This document shows, one piece after another, positions 23,577 through 32,798 of a stretch of DNA of 64,000 bases. Both the position numbers and the translations under genes were made by a program. Within the stretch, counting starts at the first letter, position 1. Every line of letters begins with the position of its first letter. Under the pieces are notes generated by a model that was not told where the DNA came from, made no database searches, and saw nothing but the letters and a program-made list of their open reading frames with translations. The stretch covers positions 281,210 through 345,209 of the forward strand of contig NW_006917105.1 in assembly GCF_000516985.1 (NCBI RefSeq). The letters run 5' to 3'. The DNA comes from Pestalotiopsis fici W106-1. Lineage: Eukaryota; Ascomycota; Sordariomycetes; Amphisphaeriales; Sporocadaceae.

Positions 23577-25082
23577 ATGTTGGTCAGCTCTCTCCTCATT
23601 TGTCTGTCCAGTCTGGCTGCAGCACAATCTCTAATTGCTGAGCGTGCTATATCGGGCTGCTATCCCCTTGCCTCCAACAGCACCGGCGACTCTTCAAGTT
23701 TTATCAAGACGAGCAAATCACCGCAAGGCTTTGTATCGGCAGCCCGAGGCTGGAATTCCTGGGGCATTCAGGCCAATCCCAGGACAATACCCGGCTATTC
23801 TTCAACTATTGCACCCTACGTCAATCAGAGCTTTATTATTGAGCAGTGCACTGTCCTCTCTGGCTCTGCTTTTGTAGCTGCGGGGTATGATCTTTGCAGT
23901 ATTGACGATTACTGGGACAGTACCGTCTCGGATGAATATGGCCGCATCACTTACAATGCCACGCTTTTTGATATGCCGACTCTGGCCACAAAGCTACATG
24001 ACATGGGACTCAAACTGGGTCTATATGCTCGGCCGAGCGCGCCGTGTGATGCTGCTAACAAGACCATATCCAATACCGACATTCTCGTTGGGTCTCTCTT
24101 CATTAGCGGCTTGGAGGATGCAAGGGGCAACTGCTACCTAAACTACAGCAATCCAGACACGCAGCTATGGCACAACGCATTAATCGATCTCTGGGCATCC
24201 TGGGGTGTGGATATGATCAAACTCGACTTTCTCACGCCGGGGTCCATTATCGGGAGCCTTCCTATACCCGACAATACCAGCGCTGCTGCGATTGCCTACC
24301 ATGACGCCATCACCAATAACGGGCGCCAGATTCGTCTCGACCTTTCGTCCAACGTCTGCCGAAATGAGCCGTACCTGGGAATATGGAAGTCTAGTGCAGA
24401 TTCTTTCCGCATTGCTGTCGATATCAACAGCTCGGGCGCCGCAAAGTTCCTGGGCTCCATGTGGAAGGTCCAAGGCACTATTGAACAGTACCGGCAATAC
24501 ATCAACCTATTGGTGGCTGCAGAGGAAACCATGAGCTTACACCCTGATTTTGACAACATGTTTGTTGGTAACCCAGAGAGTGTTTCTGGCGTGACAGATG
24601 CACAGCGCATCACCATTGCAAGCCACTGGATCGGCGCCTCTGCCAACTTGATTCTGGGTTCCGACATGACGAATATCGACGATCTCGGCCTCAAGCTTGC
24701 CACATCTCAAGAGTCCATCGAGGCGGCAAAGTTTTGTGGCCGCTATCCGATGCAGCCGCGCAATCCCGGGACGGGCAGCAACCAGCCGATGCAGCTCCAG
24801 GCCTGGATCGCCGGTCCCGACGATGACGGACAAGCATATGTGCTCTTGACCAATCTCGGTGCCAACTTGGGCAGAGGAGGTTACGTGGACCTTGGGAGTG
24901 GACTGCAGAATGTGTCAATCACCTTGGGCGATTTGGGATTGACGGGATCCGGGTATGTTGCTACAGATGTGTGGTTTGGAAACGTGACTACGGTAGAAGC
25001 CGGAGGTGGTCTCTCGGCACTCTTGGACGATGGCAACTCTCAGTTTTTGCGCCTGACACTTGCGACACAAGGTTCTACCTAG
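23577..25082 (+). CDS. secreted GH27-type glycosidase (alpha-galactosidase-like)
   Basis: Intronless, 501 residues, starting at the only nearby ATG. A signal peptide (LLICLSSLAAAQS) and many N-glycosylation sequons indicate secretion. The GH27 (beta/alpha)8 fold is shown by GWNSWG (about residue 58), the paired acidic YDLCSIDDYWD, LHDMGLKLGLYA, and VDMIKLDFLTPG. There D217 sits where family 27 places the catalytic nucleophile. The acid/base candidate is D282 in SFRIAVDI. A C-terminal beta domain with LQAWIAGPDDDGQAYVLLTN follows. The nucleophile context KLDF differs from the common KYDN, so specificity could be alpha-galactoside, beta-L-arabinopyranoside or another related pyranoside. It lies between a Zn2Cys6 regulator and a P450 on the same strand. 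Confidence 0.88.
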   Translation: MLVSSLLICLSSLAAAQSLIAERAISGCYPLASNSTGDSSSFIKTSKSPQGFVSAARGWNSWGIQANPRTIPGYSSTIAPYVNQSFIIEQCTVLSGSAFVAAGYDLCSIDDYWDSTVSDEYGRITYNATLFDMPTLATKLHDMGLKLGLYARPSAPCDAANKTISNTDILVGSLFISGLEDARGNCYLNYSNPDTQLWHNALIDLWASWGVDMIKLDFLTPGSIIGSLPIPDNTSAAAIAYHDAITNNGRQIRLDLSSNVCRNEPYLGIWKSSADSFRIAVDINSSGAAKFLGSMWKVQGTIEQYRQYINLLVAAEETMSLHPDFDNMFVGNPESVSGVTDAQRITIASHWIGASANLILGSDMTNIDDLGLKLATSQESIEAAKFCGRYPMQPRNPGTGSNQPMQLQAWIAGPDDDGQAYVLLTNLGANLGRGGYVDLGSGLQNVSITLGDLGLTGSGYVATDVWFGNVTTVEAGGGLSALLDDGNSQFLRLTLATQGST

Positions 25083-25598
25083 CTTGTAAACACGGGAATT
25101 CAATAGCCTATGCTTGTGTCCCAAAATTGGCACAACCAAGACACAATCTCACCACATCCCAATGTCAAGCTGCCTTGGTGTGTGTACTGTCCCTCCTTAC
25201 ATGAGGTAAACAAGGAAGGCCAGTCAGCACAAACAATCAACCGTTGACCCAAATAAGACAATCCCGAGTCATTGGCGGGACCATTGCACTACTACGTGTC
25301 TGACAGGGGTGGGTTGATTGAGGCTGCTGAAGGATTCAAGTTGCAACTAATCAGCGTTGTGCTATTTTATTACCTACCTAGTACCCAGTATTCCGTACCC
25401 TGTGTTTCCCCCCTGGCACCAGGGTCTGGAATCGAAAACCGAGACCCGAAATCCACTAACTATAGCCCCAGGAGTGTGAGCTGAACAAGATGATACAACT
25501 GGTATATATGTTTGAGTTTGAGCAGTTTTCAGCTACATGAATTTTTCATTCACTCCTCCATCTCTTGTATCAACAGATTCTGAGACTCTGTGGACAAA
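25083..25598. other. intergenic, P450 gene promoter
   Basis: About 500 bp, with a TACCTACCTAGTACC stretch near 25371. No coding region recognised. Confidence 0.5.
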
Positions 25599-27455
25599 AT
25601 GACATCGTCAATAGAGCTGGCGTCCATGCCAGTAATCACTTTGGAACAAGTCCGGCCACTCGGCTTCTTGTTCGTCACTCTTTTGCTTTGCTGCTATTTG
25701 TTGTATCAGTGGCTGCTGCCCAAACCGATCCCAGGAATTCCTTACAATGTCGAGTCGTCGCGAAAAATCATGGGTGATATCCCAGCGCTGCTTCGCGAGA
25801 TCAACGGCACAGACAAGACGTTTATGGACTATATTATCAAACAGGTCAAGAGCCACGATTCGCCCGTCATTCAATTGTTTTTGAGCCCCTTCCGGAAACC
25901 CATGGTCATCATCAATGACTTTCAGGAATCGCAAGACTTGCTGATGCGGCGCAAGGAATTCGACCGCTCCGAGTTCCTGACTGACCTCTTTGGTGGCGTG
26001 TCTCCCGAGCATCACATTATGAAACCCACCAACAGCTCCTGGAAAGCTCACCGCCGGCTGCTGCAAGATCTCATGTCGCCGCCTTTCTTGCATCAGGTCG
26101 CCGGCCCAAATCTATACTCCAACGTCAACAACCTCATCAGTTTGTGGAACTTCAAGGCCGATGTTGCTCAGGAGAGGCCATTCTCGGCCACTGATGATAT
26201 CTATGGCGCCGCACTCGACGCCATCTTTGCTTTTACCTTTGGCAAAAGTTTCAAAAGCAACGCGACAGCACCAAACATGCATCTACTCCAGGGACTGAGC
26301 GCACAAGACATTTCCAAGCTACGCGGGGACGGCAAAGACCATGACAAGCCATTGGAATTTCCCCAGGCGCCGAGGGACAAGGCCGTGACGGCGACGTTTG
26401 ACGTTGCCCACGCAATTGAACAGGTCAATGGAAAACCGTTTGCCAAGCTCATCTGGAAGTACGTGGTTGCAAGAAAGGATCGATTCAGTACCGCGCTCAG
26501 GTTGAAAAACGAGTACATTAATGATGAGCTCAAGGCGGCCGTGGCTAGGATTCAGAATGCCGACTCGGACGTTCGGTCGGCCGTGGATCTCATGGTGCAG
26601 AGAGAAACCAAGATTGCAGCAAAGGATGGACGTGCTCCAGACTACTTTTCTCAAGTGATGATGGACGAGGTAAGAGAGAAATGTACCCTCCGTGATAATT
26701 TGCCCCTTCCCAATACTGACCATGGTTTCAAGACTTTTGGGTTTGTCGTGGCAGGACACGAGACCACGAGCACAACAATTCTCTGGGGCATGAAGATTCT
26801 GGCCGCCAACCCAAGGTCCCAGACAAAACTCCGCGAGACTCTGCGAGCCTCATACTCGGAGGCATTCAAGACAAAGCGCAGCCCGACAATTGATGAGATT
26901 ACAGGGACCGACATCCCCTATCTCGATGCCGTCATGGAAGAAATTCTCCGCTGCGGAGGTACGGTCCCCGGCGTGGACAGACAGGCCACATGCGACACTG
27001 AGATCCTGGGATACCCCATCAAAAAGGGCACCGTCGTGCTATGTTCGGGCAGAGGCGCCAGCATGCTGGAGCCCGGTTTCGATATTGACGACAGCAAACG
27101 GAGCGAGACGAGTCGGCTCGCCAAGACGGAGAACCGCATCCGCGCCTGGGGAAACGACGACATTGGTGCGTTCAAGCCCGAGAGGTGGCTTGTTGCGGCC
27201 CCATCGTCGGAAGACTCGACCGAGACCGCTTACCACTTTGATTCCACCGCCGGGCCACAGTTGGCATTCGGTCTGGGCTTGAGGTCGTGTTTCGGTAGAC
27301 GTCTGGCTTATCTTGAATTGAGGATATTGCTCACAATGATTGTCTGGAATTTTGAGTTATTACCCTGTCCCGAGGACCTCGCCGGCTTCTCCGCGATTGC
27401 AGGCATCACTTACAAGCCAAGGCAGTGTTATGTGAGGCTGCGCAAAGCAATCTAG
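25599..27455 (+). CDS. cytochrome P450 monooxygenase
   Basis: Membrane-anchored heme monooxygenase, 597 residues from exons 25599-26669 and 26733-27455. The start is the ATG at 25599; upstream in frame there is only GTG. An N-terminal transmembrane anchor (FLFVTLLLCCYLLYQWLL) precedes the proline hinge PKPIPGIP. The I-helix oxygen-binding motif VVAGHETTSTT begins exactly at the exon 2 junction. The ExxR motif is EEILR, the PERF-like motif FKPERW, and the heme loop FGLGLRSCFGRRLA, with Cys near residue 543 as iron ligand. The intron is 63 nt, a multiple of three and stop-free, so an unspliced frame reads through and would add 21 residues in front of the I-helix. About 45 polar residues between LCSGRGASML and FKPERW are seen in some fungal CYP families. 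Substrate unknown; an alternative to the CAZyme link is a stand-alone detoxification role. Confidence 0.93.
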   Translation: MTSSIELASMPVITLEQVRPLGFLFVTLLLCCYLLYQWLLPKPIPGIPYNVESSRKIMGDIPALLREINGTDKTFMDYIIKQVKSHDSPVIQLFLSPFRKPMVIINDFQESQDLLMRRKEFDRSEFLTDLFGGVSPEHHIMKPTNSSWKAHRRLLQDLMSPPFLHQVAGPNLYSNVNNLISLWNFKADVAQERPFSATDDIYGAALDAIFAFTFGKSFKSNATAPNMHLLQGLSAQDISKLRGDGKDHDKPLEFPQAPRDKAVTATFDVAHAIEQVNGKPFAKLIWKYVVARKDRFSTALRLKNEYINDELKAAVARIQNADSDVRSAVDLMVQRETKIAAKDGRAPDYFSQVMMDEVREKCTLRDNLPLPNTDHGFKTFGFVVAGHETTSTTILWGMKILAANPRSQTKLRETLRASYSEAFKTKRSPTIDEITGTDIPYLDAVMEEILRCGGTVPGVDRQATCDTEILGYPIKKGTVVLCSGRGASMLEPGFDIDDSKRSETSRLAKTENRIRAWGNDDIGAFKPERWLVAAPSSEDSTETAYHFDSTAGPQLAFGLGLRSCFGRRLAYLELRILLTMIVWNFELLPCPEDLAGFSAIAGITYKPRQCYVRLRKAI

Positions 27456-27735
27456 GACTGTTAAAAGTAGCTTGTATTTTTAGTTGTAAATGATAGAAAC
27501 CCCTCTTAGAAAGCGTTGGTTATTAGCTCCCATCAACTGAAGACAGCACGTGTAACTTTGCACCAAAGATACTTGGAAAAAATTCATGTTTTGCAATACT
27601 TTGAAATTAAAATGCTATTGGGTATGATAGTCCGCTCCGTGGAGAGGCTACACAGTAAATCATCATCTTCATAACTCATGATTGGCACCAACTTTTCCAT
27701 CTCATGTACAATTTCATGGCATCAAGGGGTTTCTG

Positions 27736-29733
27736 TCATGAGACAGTCTCGGCGTCCACACTCGTCAATGTTGGGACCACGGCGTTCATCAGGCCCGTGT
27801 CGGCATTGAAGGTGACGCGATCAATGGTCACCTCACGCTCCGTGCCGTTGCCATTGGGAATGGCAAAGCGGTGGTAGGCCATGTACCAATCGTCGGTGCC
27901 GGGAACGCTAATGATGGAGTTGTGGCCGGTGCCGAGAATGCCCTGCGACTCGTCCTTTTGCAGGACAACGCCCTGGTAGGTGTATGGGCCGGTGACGCTC
28001 GTGGCAGATGCGTAGCCGACCTTGTAGTCCGGAGATCTCGTGTCGTTGATGGAATAGGTCAAGTGGTACAGGCCGTCGCGATAGTTGACAAAGGTTCCCT
28101 CCATGTAGTTGGTCAAGCCTGTGATCTCACCAATAGTGTCCTCCTTGATCGAAAGCATGTCGTCCGACAGCTCGGCATAGAGACACTTGCCGTTGCCCCA
28201 GAACAGGTAATACTTTCCGGACACGGGGTCGAGAAAAGCATCGGGATCAATGGCTTGCGAGGAAGTAATGGACTCGGTGTTGGTGATTAGCGGACCGCTT
28301 TGTGCAGTAAATGGTCCAGTGGGAGAATCGGCTACTGCGACACCAATATTCTGGGCATCGTATGTGGGATTGTGGCCGCAGAAGTAAAAGTAGTACTTGC
28401 CATCCTTCTCGGCAATGGTTGGTGCCCACGCATTGCCTGTAGCCCAGGGGACATTTCCAGCATCGCCGTTGAGCGTCAGAATGGGGCTATCGCTACGAGT
28501 CCAGCTGACAAGATCCGGTGAGCTCCAGACATAAAAGTCGTGAGCACCCCAGTCCGCGGAGCCATCGGTGGTTGGATAAATATAATAAGTGCTTCCATAT
28601 ACAGCAATGTTGGGGTCGGCGTTATAGCCTGGAAGAACAGGACTATCACGTTTGACCAGTGTGGATCGGGATTTGAGTGCAGTTCCTGCTGTTACAGTTG
28701 TCCACTCGGCTGCAGTGATGGGGAGAACGGTGCCGTGTCGAGGACTAGTAGGCAAGCTGTACGAGCTAGATAGTTGCCAATCTGGGTTGGCGATATCGTC
28801 AGTCTCCAAGGGAAGGTAGTGACGCCCGCTGTATTCGTCAACAAAGAGATAGTATTTCTCTCCATTTACATCATCCGGGTTGGACTTGAAGATGGTTGGC
28901 CCCTCAACGGCAGCGGTCCCGGCGTTGGCACCAATACAAGAGGTGACCGTCGTCCAGTTGGTGGCGAGTAAGTCTGTAGAGCTCTCCTGGATGATATCCA
29001 CGCATCCCGTAGCACTACCGCCTTCGTCTTTGGTGAATCTGTAGTACACACCATCGACATCAATGACTGTCGAATCTATCCTCGAGACGCCGGTATCTTC
29101 CCAAATGACAGGGTCTCCAAATGTGACAAAGTCCGTGGTCGTGGCATAGAGAACACGGTGATATGAGCTGCCCGTGTGCTCCGTGTCAGACTCATCAAAG
29201 AGTTCTGAGGCCCAAAAGACAATGTAGGCACCCAGGTCTGAATCGTAATAGGCCTCGGGCGCCCACGTGTTTCCTGCCGTCTCGGGCGAGACGAGGACAT
29301 GGCGCTGCTCGGACCATGTCTCCAGATCATTCGATTCCCAAATCTCGATATAGCGGCTGCCTTGACGCACCGCCGAGTCCCACGACGTTCCCGAGCCGAT
29401 GGACAGATCGGTGGCGATGAGATAAAAGGTAGAGCCATCAAAAGACCTAATGATGAAGGGGTCTCTCACTCCACCTGTACCCTCGGTGGAGGTCAAGACG
29501 GGTTGGCCATTATTAAGCTCTGTCCAGTCGAGAGCATTGTTGCCCTGGCTTGCGGCAAAGTATATCTTCTCGCCAGCAATGGTATCATTGGTAAAGTATG
29601 CAAAGAGATAGTTTTCCAAGGCTCCTGTCTGCCTGGCTGCGTTTCGATAGAAGGACGGATCCCGCACGGCAGCTGCACTGGCGGTGGCCGAGAGACCGGC
29701 TATAGCAGGTAGTATTGACTGGAGAGACCACAT
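27736..29733 (-). CDS. secreted double GH43 glycosidase (arabinanase/arabinofuranosidase/xylosidase type)
   Basis: Single exon, 665 residues, with a signal peptide (ILPAIAGLSATASAAA). Two five-bladed beta-propeller GH43 modules lie in tandem. Module 1 (about 25-340) has the three family carboxylates in GVRDPFII (Asp), SRIDSTVI (Asp) and AVEGPTIF (Glu). Module 2 (about 365-650) has GYNADPNI (Asp), QAIDPDAF (Asp) and YMEGTFVN (Glu). Both modules therefore look catalytically complete. A LVKRDS dibasic site between them might be processed by a Kex2-type protease (inference). GH43 enzymes release L-arabinose or D-xylose from arabinan or arabinoxylan; which linkage each module cuts cannot be read here. 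It converges with the P450 gene and belongs to the carbohydrate-enzyme block with the GH27 gene. Confidence 0.92.
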   Translation of the reverse strand: MWSLQSILPAIAGLSATASAAAVRDPSFYRNAARQTGALENYLFAYFTNDTIAGEKIYFAASQGNNALDWTELNNGQPVLTSTEGTGGVRDPFIIRSFDGSTFYLIATDLSIGSGTSWDSAVRQGSRYIEIWESNDLETWSEQRHVLVSPETAGNTWAPEAYYDSDLGAYIVFWASELFDESDTEHTGSSYHRVLYATTTDFVTFGDPVIWEDTGVSRIDSTVIDVDGVYYRFTKDEGGSATGCVDIIQESSTDLLATNWTTVTSCIGANAGTAAVEGPTIFKSNPDDVNGEKYYLFVDEYSGRHYLPLETDDIANPDWQLSSSYSLPTSPRHGTVLPITAAEWTTVTAGTALKSRSTLVKRDSPVLPGYNADPNIAVYGSTYYIYPTTDGSADWGAHDFYVWSSPDLVSWTRSDSPILTLNGDAGNVPWATGNAWAPTIAEKDGKYYFYFCGHNPTYDAQNIGVAVADSPTGPFTAQSGPLITNTESITSSQAIDPDAFLDPVSGKYYLFWGNGKCLYAELSDDMLSIKEDTIGEITGLTNYMEGTFVNYRDGLYHLTYSINDTRSPDYKVGYASATSVTGPYTYQGVVLQKDESQGILGTGHNSIISVPGTDDWYMAYHRFAIPNGNGTEREVTIDRVTFNADTGLMNAVVPTLTSVDAETVS

Positions 29734-32700
29734 CTTGTATGCAGAGTAAGAGCCATATACAATTGATGGTGGACTAGGCTTGGGGATGAAGTTATCTCAT
29801 GTCAATATTAAATACCAATGGGGAATGTGATGGGCGGGCATGATATATATCTAGATTTCTCTCTCAAGGCCGTGCACATGATGGTCATAACAAAGCAGTG
29901 GTAGCCTTGGGGGAGGGGATGACGCGCTTCCAGCGGCCCCGAACGGCACTCATCTCCGCCAGCAGTAGTATGACGACGGCGATGATGGTCATGATTATGA
30001 TTGTCTTGCCATCCGAGGTGAGTGGACCAACCCAGGCCAAGAGCTGCTGCTGCTGCGGCTTTACCTTGGCTGCGGCTCTTTGTCATGGTCTGGTGCTTAG
30101 GCCCTTTCGACGGATGGGCTATAGGCTAGGTAGTACTTAGGTAGAGTATAGACCGAGCTGCACAAGACTAGAGTTTTTGGTATCCACAAGCAAGACTACA
30201 CTATTTTACCACCAATACCCAACGGCATCGACGACTAGGAGTCTGGGCTGACGAGTTGACGAGTGTTGACTTGCTGGACCAAAAGTCTGCTGGCCATACG
30301 ACGATGGAATGGATCTGCTCGTCCTGTGACCCGTGGCAGCCTGTAGGTCGTTACTCAAATTCCGCATCCGGCGTAGCGGCTGACCTGAGGGACAGATCAG
30401 AGTGTGGCCAGAGGTATGTAAGCGGCATGCTGTAGACTGAGACCAATGGCACCAATAGACGGAACCAATGGCATAGCGGAATAAGGATGTTCACGCCCGG
30501 CACAGGTTAGCAGCCAAGTAGCAAAGTCCATTTGCGCTTGGCCGCTGGCCTTGCCGTATTTTAGTATGATTATGACGAAGATGTTGTTGTTATTTGATGA
30601 TGATGGACGACGATCTCGAGCTTTTCTCCCTCTCACAGCGTACGTGCTTACACCCTTTTCGACCTCTCAAGTGGCGTTCTCCCGCGTCTCGATTGGATAG
30701 AGTATGTTGCTAGTATTCCGTCTTTGCCAATAGACGACTAGTTACTGAGCCCGACCATAGCCCGGCTTCCCCGACTTTTTCTTCTATCGTACTATTGGGG
30801 AGAGACCCTGGGCGATCCCCCGCATTCTGCCATTCTCCGCTTGGAGATTCCTGCTCAACCCCCCCTTGGCAATCTGGGGGACTTTGACTGCAAATCTCCA
30901 ACTTCCCTTGCCCATGCAAAAGTATTGTCGTCGTCGTCGTCAACTTCTTCTTTCTCCGCATGCACATGACCACTTGCACATGTTGCAATAGGGGACGCAA
31001 ACAAACCACGTTAGCCGCCTTGGCCCTGGTTATTCCGGGGGTCAAAGTGTAAAAGCAGGATTCAAACTTTTGTGACCCCACGCTCGAGGTCGTAACCTCG
31101 GATTAGCCCAATGCAATGCCATGCTCAAATGCCACGCATGCTCAATGCCGGCGGAGACTAGGGCCACCTTGGAAGGGAGAGAGGGAGGGAGAGCGGGAGA
31201 AAAAAACAAATAGACGACTCACCAAGACCCCCCTCAAAGAAAAACCCCCCCAGGCGCATTTGTTCCGCCTTGCTCGACCGCCTGTCAACAAAACTTTAAC
31301 ACGAAGTATTCTGCGTATTGGTTTTTTGCGGGGAATTCGGAGCCGGCCAAGCAAGGCTCTTTGTCACTGGACATTGTCGATTGGCTTAGAGCCGTCGCTC
31401 GGTAGAAGCCGCACCCGAACAAAGAAGAGAATAGAAATCTCGTTCTCGGGTAATAGCAAATACGTGCGCATTTGACGTCACCCGAGTATCCCGAGAGTAT
31501 GAAGCTAGAGCTGTTTGTATCTACTATTCTTTGCTGGATAGTCCACAGGTAAATTCAAGTGGTCAACGGCGGGACGGCTGCGGGATGCGGGAGAGCCACA
31601 AGGGAAAAAAAGCCACGCCTCGACGACATCGTTTGGACGGCGCGCCCTTCGTGCAGCGCCATGAATTCCAAAAATGGTCACGAGAGCCCAAGACATTGCA
31701 AACAGATTACTGAACTAATTACTGTCCCGAACGAAGCCGGGCTTTGTGGCTGAATCACGGTCCATAAAGCTTACTTGCTACTCATTCCTCAGCAGCGAGT
31801 ATGACATATATCAAGATGACATGACTCCCTTTTGAAAGAACAAGAAGATCTATCTGATGCCAAGCAGTGCTTCATCGCCCATCACCGAGAGTCGTCGATT
31901 TACTTCGCAAGCGTCTCCGAATCTCTTGTTGCCGGTTACGCGCGCATATGTTACATTCTGGCTCGTCTGGCCCCCCAACGAGTTCCCACATGGCACCTCA
32001 ATGCAACGTTGACGCCAAGCACGCGGAAATGGCTGTCGAGGAAAACTCTATGTTTCTTTGTGGAAAAATTCTCTGTTTGGATCTGATCGGCATCGTAAAA
32101 TCGATTCGTATTCTGCCATGCCCATGGTTTTGTTTTCACATGCAAAATGCACACGTCTGTAGGATCCTACTGCTCGGAAACTCGTAACGGGGAGTTAACC
32201 ACGTGCTGCTGCAATTCGAACAGCCAACGCTCCACCGTCAAGAACTGATCATCTGCGGGAAAGTAAGTTTACCATTCTGTTGCTAGACTCGATTCTAGTC
32301 CGATCCATCTGCCAGGAAGACTGTTGCTAGGAGCCGCCTGTGCGCATCCCGCGTCGAGGATCTATCTGCCAAACCTGCTTTCTGGGGAGGCTGCATGAAG
32401 GACGGTTGGGTCGAGATCTACAGCCAGACGGCCACCCAGTCTTTCGGAATAATATAGGGAGAATTCTTGCGACAGATACGTGTCGACATCTCTCCATTTT
32501 GGCCCAGGGCTGGGAGTTGGCACGGTGCTCGTCTTGCCTGTAGGTAATTGACCATGAATAGAAAAGAATGGCTCTTATGCGAAGGAACAAAGAACAACCA
32601 AAAGTGTCGTGACACTCGATGACTACACTCGAAATGGCCACCAGACTCCTTTGTCAACAATCCTGTCAATGACAATTGACAAAGACGGGCGGGCCGGGCA

Positions 32701-32798
32701 GTTTTGAAAGAGCTCGTGGCAGGGCTAAAATATGTGGCCGAGGGGGTCATTGATGCCACGTCCCAAATTGATGAATCCCAGGAAAAAGTCGACAGGTC
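29734..32798. other. 3 kb gene-poor region
   Basis: Divergent upstream region of the GH43 (-) and CRH (+) genes. No credible coding region. A perfect CRE/ATF palindrome TGACGTCA is at 31473-31480, and a TGCTGCTGCTG run lies near 30045. No tRNA found. Confidence 0.5.

Noticed and set aside
32196..32240. TTCGAA sequence resembling a tRNA T-loop
   Set aside because: Flanking bases do not form the five-pair T stem and no acceptor or anticodon arm could be drawn.
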